Positions 44,982-54,656 of a stretch of 64,000 nucleotides of DNA are shown piece after piece. A program made the position numbers and the translations under genes. The stretch lies in NCBI RefSeq assembly GCF_002005565.1, contig NZ_BDJC01000033.1, positions 20,242 through 84,241 of the forward strand. Direction: 5' to 3'. The stretch's first letter is position 1. Every line of letters starts with the position of its first letter. The notes below the pieces were generated by a model. It saw nothing but the letters and a program-made list of their open reading frames with translations, ran no database searches and was not told the DNA's origin. The stretch is from Streptomyces sp. JHA26. GTDB taxonomy: Bacteria > Actinomycetota > Actinomycetes > Streptomycetales > Streptomycetaceae.

Positions 44982-46617
44982 CCGCCTCGGTGACGAAGGA
45001 CGCGGCCGTGGTGACGGGCGCGCCGGGCGTGCTGACGGCGGAGACCGTCCTGAAGTCCAGGCGGGCCGCCCGACGGCCGAGTTCGACCCGGACGTAGCCG
45101 CGCTTGCCGTTGTAGAACTTCAGGTGCGGGTTGGCCCGCATGTAGGTGTCCCAGTTGGCGGGCTGCTCCACGCCGTCCCGGCCGCTGGCGACGGAGGAGC
45201 AGGTGACCTCCGTGCCGAGGGTCCTGGACGCGGGGTCGTCGAAGTCGTCCTTGACGTCGAAGGCGTACGCCACGTGCACGTCACCGGTGAGGATCAGCCA
45301 GTTGTCGACCCCGGCCGCCTTCGCCCCGGCGACGACCCGGTCGCGGGAGGCCCGGTAGCCGTCCCAGGCGTCCATGGAGAGCGCGGCGTCGGCGGTCAGG
45401 TCGAGCTTGCGCTGGGAGAAGCAGACCTGCTGCGGCATCACGTTCCACAGCGCCGTCGAGTTCCGCCAGCCGTCGATCAGCCACTTCTCCTGCGCGGCAC
45501 CGGTGAGGGTGCGCGCCGGGTCGTCGGACTCGGGCCCGGGGGCGTGCGGACGGTCGTCGTAGGCCTGGTCGGAGCGGTACTGGCGGGTGTCCAGGATGTC
45601 GAACTGGGCGAGCGTGCCCCAGTGCAGCCGGCGGTACAGCCGCGCGTCGGGGCCCTGGGGCAGCTGTGCGGCGCGCAGCGGCTGGTTCTCCCAGTACGCG
45701 CGGTAGGCGGCGGCCCGGCGCAGCAGGAACTCGGCCGGCGGCACGGCGTTCTCCGGGACGTCGCCGGCGTAGTTGTTCTCCGTCTCGTGGTCGTCCCAGG
45801 TGACGACGAAGGGATGGGCGTGGTGCGCGGCCTGGAGGTCCCCGTCGCTCTTGTAGAGCGAGTAGCGCAGCCGGTAGTCGGCGAGGGTCATGGTCTCGCG
45901 GTTGAACACGTCGGGCAGGGTGACGTCCGTGTAGCGGCGCTCCCCGCCCGCCGGGTTCACCGCGTACTCGTAGAGGTAGTCGCCGAGGTGGAGGACGACG
46001 TCGACGTCGTCCTCGGCGAGGTGCCGGTGCACGGTGTAGTAGCCGTCCTGGTAGGCCTGGCAGGCGACGGCGGCCAGTCTCAGGGCACCCGCGTCGCTGC
46101 CCGGCACGGGTGCGGTACGGGTGCGGCCCGTCGGACTGGTCCAGGACCCGGTCCGGAAGCGGTAGAAGTACTCGGTGCCCGGCGCCAGGCCCGTGACGTC
46201 GACGTGCACGCTGTGGGCGTACTCGGCGTGGGCGTCGGCGGTGCCCCGGAACAGGACGCCCGCGAAGCGGTCGTCGAGGGCCACCTCCCACTCGACCGTG
46301 ACCCGCTCCGTGCCCATCCCGCCGTCCTCCAGGAACGGCTCGGGCGCCAGCCGGGTCCACAGCAGCACCGAGTCCGGCAGCGGGTCGCCGGAGGCGACGC
46401 CGAGGGTGAAGGGGTCCTCGGTGATCCGGGCGGTGCGCTCACGGGCGGCGACCGCGCCCCGGGCCGGCAGGTTGGTGGAGAAGGCCAGCGCGGCGGCCGC
46501 CGCGGTGACGGTGAGGAAGCGCCGGCGGCCGAGGTGCCGGGCGGCGGCGCCCAGCACGGCGTCGTGCGGGGAGAAGGCGTGCTCGGCCAGTGCGCTGCGA
46601 CGGCCCGTGGGCGCCAT
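44956..46617 (-). CDS. phoD: Tat-exported alkaline phosphatase PhoD
   Basis: A 553-residue PhoD-type phosphodiesterase/phosphatase. The Tat signal is internal to a long n-region: GRRRFLTVTAAAAALAFSTN near 30-49. Then a PhoD_N domain (TLGVASGDPLPDSVLLWTRL near 72) and the metallophosphatase core with LHLGDYLYEYAVNP near 207, VTWDDHETENNYAGD near 262, and ILTGDVHVAYAFDVKDDF near 435, carrying the Fe/Ca ligands. It releases phosphate from teichoic acids or phosphodiesters outside the cell. The ATG at 46617 follows GAGAGGA. I found no PHO box (GTTCACC repeats) upstream, which is unusual for phoD. Confidence 0.94.
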   Translation of the reverse strand: MAPTGRRSALAEHAFSPHDAVLGAAARHLGRRRFLTVTAAAAALAFSTNLPARGAVAARERTARITEDPFTLGVASGDPLPDSVLLWTRLAPEPFLEDGGMGTERVTVEWEVALDDRFAGVLFRGTADAHAEYAHSVHVDVTGLAPGTEYFYRFRTGSWTSPTGRTRTAPVPGSDAGALRLAAVACQAYQDGYYTVHRHLAEDDVDVVLHLGDYLYEYAVNPAGGERRYTDVTLPDVFNRETMTLADYRLRYSLYKSDGDLQAAHHAHPFVVTWDDHETENNYAGDVPENAVPPAEFLLRRAAAYRAYWENQPLRAAQLPQGPDARLYRRLHWGTLAQFDILDTRQYRSDQAYDDRPHAPGPESDDPARTLTGAAQEKWLIDGWRNSTALWNVMPQQVCFSQRKLDLTADAALSMDAWDGYRASRDRVVAGAKAAGVDNWLILTGDVHVAYAFDVKDDFDDPASRTLGTEVTCSSVASGRDGVEQPANWDTYMRANPHLKFYNGKRGYVRVELGRRAARLDFRTVSAVSTPGAPVTTAASFVTEAGAPGLEPA

Positions 46618-46945
46618 CTGGTGTCCTCTCGTACGGGGCGGGCGGTCCGTGGGCGAGCGGCACGGGGAGCCGGGTGGACCCTGGCGGTCGCCCCGCGCAC
46701 GCCGGCACGCGTCCTCGCGTGGGGGAGAGCCGGTGTGCGCGGTCCACGCCCGGGCCCCGTCGCGCGGTGGCGCCGACCCGCGATGCGCGGACCCGCATGC
46801 TATGCGGACGGAACGACCGGAACGGGCAGGACGTGCGGAGTGATCACACAGGAGGCGGTACGCGCGTGTGACCGTCCACGGCCCGGGGCACCCGGACCGG
46901 GCGGGACAGCGCGTACCGGGTGGAGGAAGGCGGCGGGCCGGGGCG
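46618..46945. other. 328-bp divergent intergenic region
   Basis: It separates phoD and the small zinc-ribbon-like gene. It holds an inverted repeat, CCGCAT-GCT-ATGCGG (46793-46807). A good Shine-Dalgarno (AGGAGG, about 46851) precedes an in-frame GTG at 46868, which would lengthen the downstream protein. No PHO box and no further gene are seen. Confidence 0.4.
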
Positions 46946-47251
46946 ATGGCCAGGAGACGACGCTACGAGGTGGCGGCATCCGGTCGCTGGTGGGACGCGG
47001 AGGACAACCGCTGGCTGCCGGCCGGTGAGGTGCACGCGTGGGAACAGGGCATGAACCAGACGGTGTGCGGGCTCTCCCTGCACCGGTCGCAGCTGTCCCG
47101 CTTCCCGTCCGTCGGCTGGACCGACGTGCTGCCCGAGTCCGGTGGCGCGGCCGACGAGGTGCGCCGGGTCTGCCCCCGCTGCGCCGCCGCGGCCGGCCGG
47201 CGCGGCGCGGACGCACGTCCCGGGTGGCGGCGCACCAACCCGCGGCCGTAG
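46946..47251 (+). CDS. small conserved protein with CxxC motif
   Basis: A 101-residue basic protein: RRYEVAASGRWWDAEDNRWL at about 5-24, MNQTVCGLSLHRSQLSRFPS near 36-55, and EVRRVCPRCAAAAGRR near 71-86. The single Cys and the CPRC pair may form a zinc site. I know it only as a hypothetical family of streptomycetes. I start at the ATG at 46946, where the motif-bearing part begins, but a GTG at 46868 with a good Shine-Dalgarno would add 26 residues. A small hairpin follows at 47254. Confidence 0.72.
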   Translation: MARRRRYEVAASGRWWDAEDNRWLPAGEVHAWEQGMNQTVCGLSLHRSQLSRFPSVGWTDVLPESGGAADEVRRVCPRCAAAAGRRGADARPGWRRTNPRP

Positions 47252-47253
47252 GA

Positions 47254-47270
47254 CCGGACGAGGCGTCCGG
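47254..47270. terminator. short hairpin between convergent genes
   Basis: CCGGACG (47254-47260), AGG loop, CGTCCGG (47264-47270), between the stops at 47251 and 47290. Confidence 0.5.
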
Positions 47271-47289
47271 CCCCGTGACCGCGTGGGGG

Positions 47290-48090
47290 CTACGCCGGCA
47301 GGGGCGAGCGGCTGACGCGGATCTTCGACTGGCCGTGCGGGCGCTTCTCCCAGTCCTCCATGAACCGCGCGTGCAGGCCGTGTCCGCGGGCCAGGGCGAG
47401 CAGGGTCTCGGTGCGGTAGTAGAAGTCCTCGCGCAGCACCTGGTGCTCGGTGCCCTCCGTGCGGTCGAAGGTGAAGTCGAAGAACCCGGTGTCCGTCAGC
47501 ACGCGGCCGACGTGCGCGAGGCACTCGTCGATGACGTTCAGCGGCGAGTGGGAGAAGACGCTGTGCGCGTGGACGACGTCGAAGTGGCCGTCGGGCAGGA
47601 AGTCCAGCGTGAGGTCGCCGGTGATGGTCAGGTGGGGCAGCTTGTGCTGGAGCCCGCGCTCGGTGAGCGTCCTCTTGGCGGCGATCAGGATGTCCGGCGA
47701 GATGTCGATGCCGTAGTAGTGGCCGGCGTCGAGGTGGTCGATGAAGCGCCAGCCGCCGCGCAGGTTGCCGCAGCCGATGTCGAGCATGCGGTGCCCGGGG
47801 CGCAGCCCGTGCTCGATCAGGTAGTCGAACTGCATCTGTCCGAGCGCCAGCCAGCGGTCGTGGGTTCGGCTGCCGACCGCGGCCTCCGGGCTGCGGCGGG
47901 CGTCGGACGCCATGACCGCCCGGTAGTAGCCGACGTGGTCGGGGTGCTTGAGCCGCAGCCAGGCGTCGCGGCCGGCCCGGCGGACGTAGGGCGCGACGCG
48001 TTCGGGGTGGCGCAGCGCGTAGCCGACCTTGTGGGTGAGCGCGGCGCGGTTGCTGCGCAGTTTCCTCGGGGACTTCGCGTCCATGGGCAT
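47290..48090 (-). CDS. class I SAM-dependent methyltransferase
   Basis: A 266-residue methyltransferase. After a basic N-terminal segment (KLRSNRAALTHKVGYALRHP) the Rossmann motif I is MLDIGCGNLRGGWRFIDHLD near 103-122, then YYGIDISPDILIAAKRTL, and motif II FDVVHAHSVFSHSPLNVIDE near 170-189. Similar proteins methylate glycans or are associated with glycosyltransferase loci; the target here is unknown. The ATG at 48090 has a GGAGG about ten nucleotides upstream; a second ATG two codons later is nearly as good. The open frame further upstream (to 48258) overlaps a different coding-like frame and is not counted. Confidence 0.88.
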   Translation of the reverse strand: MPMDAKSPRKLRSNRAALTHKVGYALRHPERVAPYVRRAGRDAWLRLKHPDHVGYYRAVMASDARRSPEAAVGSRTHDRWLALGQMQFDYLIEHGLRPGHRMLDIGCGNLRGGWRFIDHLDAGHYYGIDISPDILIAAKRTLTERGLQHKLPHLTITGDLTLDFLPDGHFDVVHAHSVFSHSPLNVIDECLAHVGRVLTDTGFFDFTFDRTEGTEHQVLREDFYYRTETLLALARGHGLHARFMEDWEKRPHGQSKIRVSRSPLPA

Positions 48091-48149
48091 GACGGATCGA
48101 CCTCCGCGGGGGTGGGGGAGTGCGGGGGGAAATTGCTCGGGTCCGGCGG

Positions 48150-48373
48150 CGCGGCAACAGGACCGCGGCGGCGGTGCGCGCGAGGCCGCCGAGGAGGGCC
48201 GTGCCGGGCCCGGAGCCGGTCGGCGCGGTGGCCGCGTACCGGAAGACGTCGTAGCCACGGGTGACGGCCGGCTGCCACCACCACCGGAACAGCAGGACCA
48301 GGGCGCCGGAGAGGGCCACGGTACACCCCGCGGCCCGTGCGGCCCGGGAGGCGGACCACCGGGTCCGGCTCAC
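48150..48373 (-). pseudogene. membrane-protein-like open frame without its own stop
   Basis: From a GTG at 48373 (or TTG at 48391) the minus strand encodes a frame with nearly perfect G/C third positions and two hydrophobic stretches: CTVALSGALVLLFRWWWQPA, then YAATAPTGSGPGTALLGGLA and RTAAAVLLPRRR. After about 48150 the codon bias collapses and the frame continues as a shadow of the methyltransferase, with no stop near. It looks like the start of a small membrane protein gene whose 3' end was lost or shifted. Confidence 0.35.
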
Positions 48374-48514
48374 CCCCCGCGACAGGACCAACCGGTGGGC
48401 GCCCGGCCGACCGGTCCCGCGCGACCCACGCGGTGAGCCCGGTGCGCAGCGGCGAGCCGTCCTCCGCGCCGGGCCGCGCCGACGACCGCGTCACGAAGGT
48501 CCCGAGCCCGCGCC

Positions 48515-48643
48515 GCGACCGCGGTCAGGGGCCTGCACGTCGGCACCCGGGTGCTCGGCGTCGAACCGGAGGCCGGCGCGATCCTCTCCGGCGGCGACGT
48601 CGACGCCGACCGCTTCGCCCGCCTGTGCGGCACCGCCCGCTGA
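48515..48643 (+). pseudogene. 3' fragment of a PLP-lyase-like gene
   Basis: A frame of about 42 codons with strict G/C third positions reads RGLHVGTRVLGVEPEAGAIL, then SGGDVDADRFARLCGTAR and stops at 48643. VLGVEPEAGAI is the sort of sequence found near the C-terminus of threonine-dehydratase/serine-racemase-like PLP enzymes. Nothing upstream continues it and there is no start codon. Confidence 0.35.
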
Positions 48644-48720
48644 GACCCGCGCCTCCCCCTGATGGCGGTCCCGACTTGACAGGCGGACGATGGAGTGGTG
48701 AGCAGGGAAGGAGGAGCGTC

Positions 48721-49083
48721 ATGTTCGAGGCCAAGACGCTCGACAAGCCGGACGAGCGGCGCGATTTCCCCCGGGGACACCTCGAGGCCGTGCACATGGA
48801 AGGGCTCGACTTCGCCGTCGCCACCTTCGAACCGGGCTGGCGCTGGTCGGAGTCCGTGGGCCCCATCGCGGGCACCGACAGCTGCATGATCCACCACAAC
48901 GGCTACGTGGTCCGGGGACGCATGTGCATCCGCATGGACGAGGACGGCACCGAGAGCGAGGTGGGCCCCGGCGACGTCTTCGTCTGCCCGCCCGGGCACG
49001 ACGCCTGGGTCGTGGGCGACGAACAGTGCGTGGTGTACGACTTCGCCGGAGCCATGGCGAAGGAGTACGCCAAGGCCGACTAG
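48721..49083 (+). CDS. cupin-domain protein
   Basis: A 120-residue single-cupin protein. The fold is marked by FAVATFEPGWRWSESVGPIA near 32-51, CMIHHNGYVVRGRMCIRMDE near 56-75 and VGPGDVFVCPPGHDAWVVGD near 81-100, with a possible metal-binding set of His/Glu residues in HHNG and GHDAW. No fused domain is present. It may be a small dioxygenase or a binding protein. The ATG at 48721 has an excellent Shine-Dalgarno (GGAAGGAGG). TTGACA at about 48674 could serve as -35, though no good -10 follows. Confidence 0.88.
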   Translation: MFEAKTLDKPDERRDFPRGHLEAVHMEGLDFAVATFEPGWRWSESVGPIAGTDSCMIHHNGYVVRGRMCIRMDEDGTESEVGPGDVFVCPPGHDAWVVGDEQCVVYDFAGAMAKEYAKAD

Positions 49084-49159
49084 GGCCTGCTGCGAAAGTG
49101 GCCTCTGCCGCGCGACGCCCGCCATGATCCGAACGACAGGTCCTGGTGGCGCGGGCGCG

Positions 49160-50541
49160 TCACACCGGTAGCAGCCGGGTCACCAGGGCGCCGAGCTGGC
49201 GGGCGTCGCGGCACTCGTGCATCTCCACCAGCTCGGCGTACTCCGGTGCCGCGGAGTCACCGGTGCCCCAGCGGGAGCGCTGCTCGGGGTTGAGCCAGTA
49301 CACCCGGCGGGCCCGCCCGGCGATCTCCCGTACGGCGGCCAGGTTGGGGTCGCCCATGTTCGTCCGGGCGTCCCCCAGCACGAACACGGTCGTGCGCGGG
49401 CCCACCGCGTCCCCGTAGCGCTCCGCGAACTCGCCCAGGGCGACCCCGTAGTCGCTGCTGCCGTGCCAGGCGGTGAGCGTCGCCCGCTCGCCGATGCGGG
49501 CTCCCAGCCCCTCAGGGTCGGCGGCGCCGTGCACCAGCAGCCCGGTCACCTCGTCGACCCGGTTGACGAACGCGAAGACGCGCACCTTGGCGAACTGGTC
49601 GTGGAGCGCCTGCACCAACAGCATCGTGAAGTCCGAGAACCCCGCCACCGACCCCGACACGTCGCACAGCAGCACCAGTTCGGGCCGCGTCGGACGCCGC
49701 CCGCGCAGTACCGGCCGCATCGGCACCCCACCGGTCGACAGCGAACCGCGCAGGGTGCGCCGCAGGTCGATGGTGCCCCGGGAGGCCCGCCGCCGACGGG
49801 CCGCGAGCCGGGTGGCGAGCTTGCGGGCGAGCGGCTGCACGGTCCGGCGCAGCTCCGCCAGCCGGTCCTTGCCCAGCAGCAGGAAGTCGACGCGGTCGGG
49901 CGTCGTGGCCACCGCCCGCCGGGCGATCTCGTCCCGGCCGCGCCGCTCGGCGACCCGGCGCCGCGCCTCCGACGCCACCATCCGCCGGAACTCCTCGATC
50001 CGGCGCCGGATCTCGTCCTCCAGCAGCCTGTCGGCGAAGCCCGCCGTGCCGCCGCGCGCCCGGATGTCGTCGCGGACCCGGGCGAGCAGCGTCTGCGGCC
50101 GCAGCCGGTCGAGCGTCTGGTGCGACGACCAGCCGTCCGAGCCGGAAGAAGGGCCGGAAGAGCCGGGGGATCCAGGGGACCCGTACCGGCCGAAACCCTC
50201 GACGGCCTCCGCGGCCAGCCGTTCCAGCCGCAGCATGTCGCCGGCCGCGAGCGCGTCGGCGATCCGGTCCCGCAGCTCGTCCCGCCCGGCCGGTCCGGAC
50301 TCCGGGCCGCCGGCCCGGCGCGGGAAGTACAGGTCGAAGACCGGGTCGAACACCTGACGCTGGGCGGGGGAGTGCAGCAGCGTCGCCGCCAGGCCCTCCC
50401 GCAGCAGCTCCCGGTCCGCCAGGCCGAGCGCCTCGACCGCCCGGGCCGCGTCCACGCTCTCGCCCGTGCCGATCCGGATGCCGTGCGCGCGCAGCGCGGA
50501 CACCAGGGAGGTCAGCCGCTCGGTCACACCGGCGCCGGTGG

Positions 50542-50545
<4 letters not shown>
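49160..50545 (-). CDS. VWA-domain (CoxE-like) protein
   Basis: A 461-residue protein. An N-terminal helical part (about 1-260) is followed by a von Willebrand A domain (about 275-455) with a metal-ion-dependent adhesion site, LLCDVSGSVAGF near 278-289, Thr near TLTAW and Asp in VLGDARTNMGD near 391. A Ser/Gly/Pro-rich linker (GSPGSPGSSGPSSGSDGW) lies near 120-140. CoxE-like VWA proteins work with MoxR ATPases in metal insertion or complex activation. The GTG start overlaps the MoxR stop by 4 bp (GTGA), so the pair is translationally coupled. Confidence 0.92.
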
Positions 50546-51399
<854 letters not shown>

Positions 51400-51438
51400 C
51401 GGGGGCCTCCAGCTCGGGAGAGTGCCTGTGGCCCTATC

Positions 51439-51448
51439 CAAGCGCTTG
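51439..51448. promoter_or_regulatory. palindrome CAAGCGCTTG upstream of MoxR/VWA operon
   Basis: A perfect 10-bp palindrome 40 bp upstream of the MoxR GTG, within the only AT-richer stretch of the gap. It may be an operator of the operon; the regulator is not known. Confidence 0.35.
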
Positions 51449-51575
51449 TTCAGTGCTGCTGTCACGCGAGAAGCGGTGCCGTACGTCCTGGTCGCCTCGA
51501 CCGGCCGGAGCGCCCCGGGAGCGGGGCCCGGGGCGGGGTCGCACGGAGCGCGGAACCCGCATCGGTGGGGTGTGC

Positions 51576-52226
51576 TCAGCGACACCCCACCAGCACGACC
51601 TCGAGGGTGCGTGGGCCGTGGACGCCCTCGACCCGGTCCAGTTCGATGTCACTGGTCGCCGAGGGGCCGGAGATCCACGTCAACGGACGCGTGGGGTCCA
51701 GGCGTTCGAGGGCTTCGGGCACCGAGGACACCACCTGGTCGGGGACGCGTACGACGCAGATGTGATGGTCGGGGACGAGGGTGATGCGGCGCCGCCCCTG
51801 GTCGGGGGAGCCGTCGAGGACGATCGTGCCGGTCTCGGCGACGGCGACGGCGCATCCGGTGACCACGCTCTCCACCCGGTCGAGCTCCTGGGGCGTGCTC
51901 GCCGCCCGGTCGTGCACCGGCGTCGGATCCGCGGCCGACGTCCACTCGGGCGGCAGCCCCGGCGGCACCAGCACATACCGTGATCCGCGCCGGGCGAGCA
52001 ACCGCGCGATCAGCACGGGCAGTTCCTCGTCGTCCGCACACCGGTGCACGGCCGCGCGGTAGTCCGCCAGGTTCTCCGCGAGCAGCTCCACCGTCTCCGC
52101 GACGCTCCGGCGCCCGTGCACGCGCCGATAGTCCCGCGTGACGGCCTCCTCGTACGGCCGCTCGTCGCGCGGCACGTCCTCCAGCGCCCGCCGCACCCGG
52201 CCCAGTACGCGTTCCCTGCTGCTCAC
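51576..52226 (-). CDS. lutC: L-lactate utilisation protein LutC (LUD domain)
   Basis: A 216-residue LUD-domain protein. Markers: SSRERVLGRVRRALEDVPRD at 2-21, VLIARLLARRGSRYVLVPPG near 71-90, AVAVAETGTIVLDGSPDQGR near 129-148, RRITLVPDHHICVVRVPDQV near 149, and the end TWISGPSATSDIELDRVEGV near 186, which is typical of LutC/YkgG. It works with LutA and LutB to oxidise L-lactate to pyruvate. The GTG at 52226 overlaps the lutB stop (GTGA). It is the last gene of the operon; the MoxR promoter region lies just beyond its stop. Confidence 0.94.
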   Translation of the reverse strand: MSSRERVLGRVRRALEDVPRDERPYEEAVTRDYRRVHGRRSVAETVELLAENLADYRAAVHRCADDEELPVLIARLLARRGSRYVLVPPGLPPEWTSAADPTPVHDRAASTPQELDRVESVVTGCAVAVAETGTIVLDGSPDQGRRRITLVPDHHICVVRVPDQVVSSVPEALERLDPTRPLTWISGPSATSDIELDRVEGVHGPRTLEVVLVGCR

Positions 52227-53701
52227 TTCGACTCGTCCCTTCCGCCCCGCGTGCGCTGCCACCAGTCCCGGAACGATTCGGCGGGCACCGCCGGCAGGTC
52301 CCGGCTGTCGCTCCACGCCCGGCCCGGGCCCGGAAGCGTGCGCGGGTGCAGTCGCCGGGTGCGCGACGCCAGCCGCTGCCCGGTCCGCAGCACACCCGGG
52401 TGCGTGAACGCCCACTGCGCCGCGCGCATCGCCGCCCGCTCGGCGGCGTGTCCCTTCGCCGGTCTCAGGACGACCCGGTTGCCCTCCCGGACGGCCGGCC
52501 CGCCCTGGACGACCCGTTCCCGCAGGTGTACCAGGACTTCGGGGATGTCGATGGCGACCGGGCAGACCTCGTAGCAGGCGCCGCACAGGGAGGACGCGTA
52601 GGGCAGGGAGGCGTCGATCTCGTTGCCCGTGCCCCGTAGTTGGGGGCTGAGGATGGCGCCGATCGGGCCCGGGTACACCGAGCCGTAGGCGTGTCCGCCG
52701 GCGCGCTCGTAGACGGGGCAGACGTTCAGGCAGGCGGAGCAGCGGATGCAGCGCAAGGCCTGGCGGCCGACCTCGTCGGCGAGAGTGTCGGTGCGGCCGT
52801 TGTCCAGCAGCACGAGATGGAAGGCGCGGGGGCCGTCGCCGTCGGTGGTGCCCGTCCACATCGACGTGTACGGGTTCATCCGCTCGGCCGTCGAGGAGCG
52901 GGGCAGCAGCTGCAGGAAGACCTCCAGGTCGCGCCAGGTGGGCACGATCTTCTCGATGCCGACCACGGAGATCAGTGTCTCGGGCAGGGTCAGGCACATG
53001 CGGCCGTTGCCCTCGGACTCCACGACCACCAGGGTGCCGGTCTCGGCGACCAGGAAGTTGGCGCCGGAGACGGCGACCTTGGCGCGCAGGAACTTCTCAC
53101 GCAGGTGCAGCCGGGCCGCCTCGGCCAGTTCGGCGGGGGTGTCGGTGAGGCCGTCGGGGGCGGGGCGGCCCCAGGCGCCCATCTGGGAGCGGAAGATGTC
53201 GCGGATCTCGCCGCGGTTGCGGTGGATGGCGGGCACCAGGATGTGCGAGGGCCGGTCCTCGCCCAGCTGCACGATCAGTTCGGCCAGATCGGTCTCGTAG
53301 GCGCGGATGCCGCGGGCCTGGAGCGCCTCGTTGAGGCCGATCTCCTGCGTCGCCATGGACTTGACCTTCACGACCTCCGACTCGCCGGTCTCCTCGATCA
53401 GCCGGGTCACGATCTCGTTGGCCTCGTCCGCGTCGGCGGCCCAGTGCACCGTGCCGCCCGCCGCCGTGACCGCCTCCTCGGCCTGGAGCAGGTAGCGGTC
53501 GAGGTGGCGCAGGGTGTGGTCCTTGATCTGTTTTCCGGCCTCGCGCAGCGCCGCCCAGTCCTCCAGTTCTGCCACCGCCCGCGCCCGCTTTTCCCGGATG
53601 GTGTGCGTCGCGTGCCGCAGATTGCCGCGCAGCGTCGCATCGCGCACGGCCGCCCGCGCCGCCTCGGGAAAGGCCGGCATCCCCACGAACGTCCCCCTCA
53701 C
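52223..53701 (-). CDS. lutB: L-lactate utilisation iron-sulfur protein LutB
   Basis: A 492-residue protein with an N-terminal LUD domain (about 60-290, KVKSMATQEIGLNEALQARG, FLVAETGTLVVVESEGNGRM) and a C-terminal two-cluster ferredoxin domain: CIRCSACLNVCPVYE near 312-326 and CGACYEVCPVAID near 363-375, each CxxCxxCxxxCP. The last 80 residues are the LutB C-terminal region. It passes electrons during lactate oxidation. I start at the GTG at 53701, which overlaps the lutA stop (GTGA) and gives RGTFVGMPAFPEAARA; the ATG at 53680 is the alternative. Confidence 0.95.
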   Translation of the reverse strand: MRGTFVGMPAFPEAARAAVRDATLRGNLRHATHTIREKRARAVAELEDWAALREAGKQIKDHTLRHLDRYLLQAEEAVTAAGGTVHWAADADEANEIVTRLIEETGESEVVKVKSMATQEIGLNEALQARGIRAYETDLAELIVQLGEDRPSHILVPAIHRNRGEIRDIFRSQMGAWGRPAPDGLTDTPAELAEAARLHLREKFLRAKVAVSGANFLVAETGTLVVVESEGNGRMCLTLPETLISVVGIEKIVPTWRDLEVFLQLLPRSSTAERMNPYTSMWTGTTDGDGPRAFHLVLLDNGRTDTLADEVGRQALRCIRCSACLNVCPVYERAGGHAYGSVYPGPIGAILSPQLRGTGNEIDASLPYASSLCGACYEVCPVAIDIPEVLVHLRERVVQGGPAVREGNRVVLRPAKGHAAERAAMRAAQWAFTHPGVLRTGQRLASRTRRLHPRTLPGPGRAWSDSRDLPAVPAESFRDWWQRTRGGRDESK

Positions 53702-54453
53702 AGCGTCGTGTCCTCCTTCGTGCTCGCCAGGATCTCCGCAAGGTGCACCGGCCGCATGTCCGTCCGCAGCCGCGCCATGGTCCCGCCGATGTGCATCAGA
53801 CAGGAGTTGTCGGCCGCGCAGAGCACCTCCGCGCCCGTCGACTCGGCGTGGCGCACCTTGTCCGCGCCCATCGCCGCGGACACGTCCGCGTTCTTCACGG
53901 CGAAGGTGCCCCCGAAGCCGCAGCACTCCTCGGCACCCGGCAGCTCCACCAGCTCCAGCCCCCTCACGGCCCGCAACAGCCTGAGCGGCCGGTCCCCGAG
54001 ACCGAGGCCGCGCAGCCCGTGACAGGTCGGGTGATAGGTGACCGTGTGCGGGAAGTACGCGCCCACGTCCGTCACCCCCAGCACGTCCACCAGGAACTCC
54101 GACAGCTCGTACGTCTTCGGCACCACCGGCGCCAGGACGGCGGCGAGGGCGTCCCCGCGGCCCTCGGCCCGGGCACGCTCACCCATGCGCGGATACAGCT
54201 CCCGCACCATCGCGCCGCACGAACCGGAGGGCGTCACGATCGCGTCGTAGTCCCGGAAGACCCCGGCGAACCGCCGGGCCAGCGGCTCCGCCTCGTGCCG
54301 GTACCCCGTGTTGTAGTGCGCCTGCCCGCAACAGGTCTGGCCCGCCGGGAAGTCGACCTCGACGCCGAGCCGGGTCAGCAGTCTCACCACGGCGCGACCG
54401 GTGTCCGGATACAGCGTGTCGTTGACGCAGGTCAGGAACAGGGCGACACGCAT
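53698..54453 (-). CDS. lutA: L-lactate utilisation protein LutA (cysteine-rich CCG domains)
   Basis: A 251-residue protein with two CCG domains, which bind an iron-sulfur cluster: FPAGQTCCGQAHYNTG near 36-51 and ELPGAEECCGFGGTFAVKNA near 166-185, with further cysteines in TPSGSCGAMVRELYP and TYHPTCHGLRGLG. It is the dehydrogenase-type subunit of LutABC. The ATG at 54453 has the Shine-Dalgarno GAGGAG. It is the first gene of lutABC, divergent from the LacI gene; a palindromic operator candidate lies at 54523. Confidence 0.95.
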   Translation of the reverse strand: MRVALFLTCVNDTLYPDTGRAVVRLLTRLGVEVDFPAGQTCCGQAHYNTGYRHEAEPLARRFAGVFRDYDAIVTPSGSCGAMVRELYPRMGERARAEGRGDALAAVLAPVVPKTYELSEFLVDVLGVTDVGAYFPHTVTYHPTCHGLRGLGLGDRPLRLLRAVRGLELVELPGAEECCGFGGTFAVKNADVSAAMGADKVRHAESTGAEVLCAADNSCLMHIGGTMARLRTDMRPVHLAEILASTKEDTTL

Positions 54454-54522
54454 CGCGGCTCCTCGGGACGGTCGTGGCGATCACCGGACGAAGGCAGAGT
54501 AGTCGCCCGGCCCGGCTCCGCG

Positions 54523-54538
54523 GCAGAACGCGTTCGGC
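54523..54538. promoter_or_regulatory. candidate LacI operator between lutA and lacI-type gene
   Basis: GCAGAACGCGTTCGGC, a 16-bp palindrome with one mismatched pair and a perfect GAACGCGTTC core with central CG, as is usual for LacI-family sites. It is the best palindrome in the 203-bp divergent gap. Confidence 0.5.
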
Positions 54539-54656
54539 GCCGTGCGCGCGACGTCGGCCCCCGGCCCCGGCCGGGCGGGGCCGCCCCGCGGCGGCGCGGG
54601 TAATGTGAGGTCCTCCCGCCGCCCCCCCCCAGACCGACCCTGGAGGTCCCTGCCCG

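Noticed and set aside
46618..46945. PHO box for phoD
   Set aside because: No GTTCACC-like direct repeats found on either strand.
49084..49159. Possible insertion-sequence end after the cupin gene (GGGCCTGCTGCGAAAGTGGC)
   Set aside because: It resembles sequence I associate with Streptomyces IS ends, but there is no transposase, no matching inverted copy and no target duplication in view.
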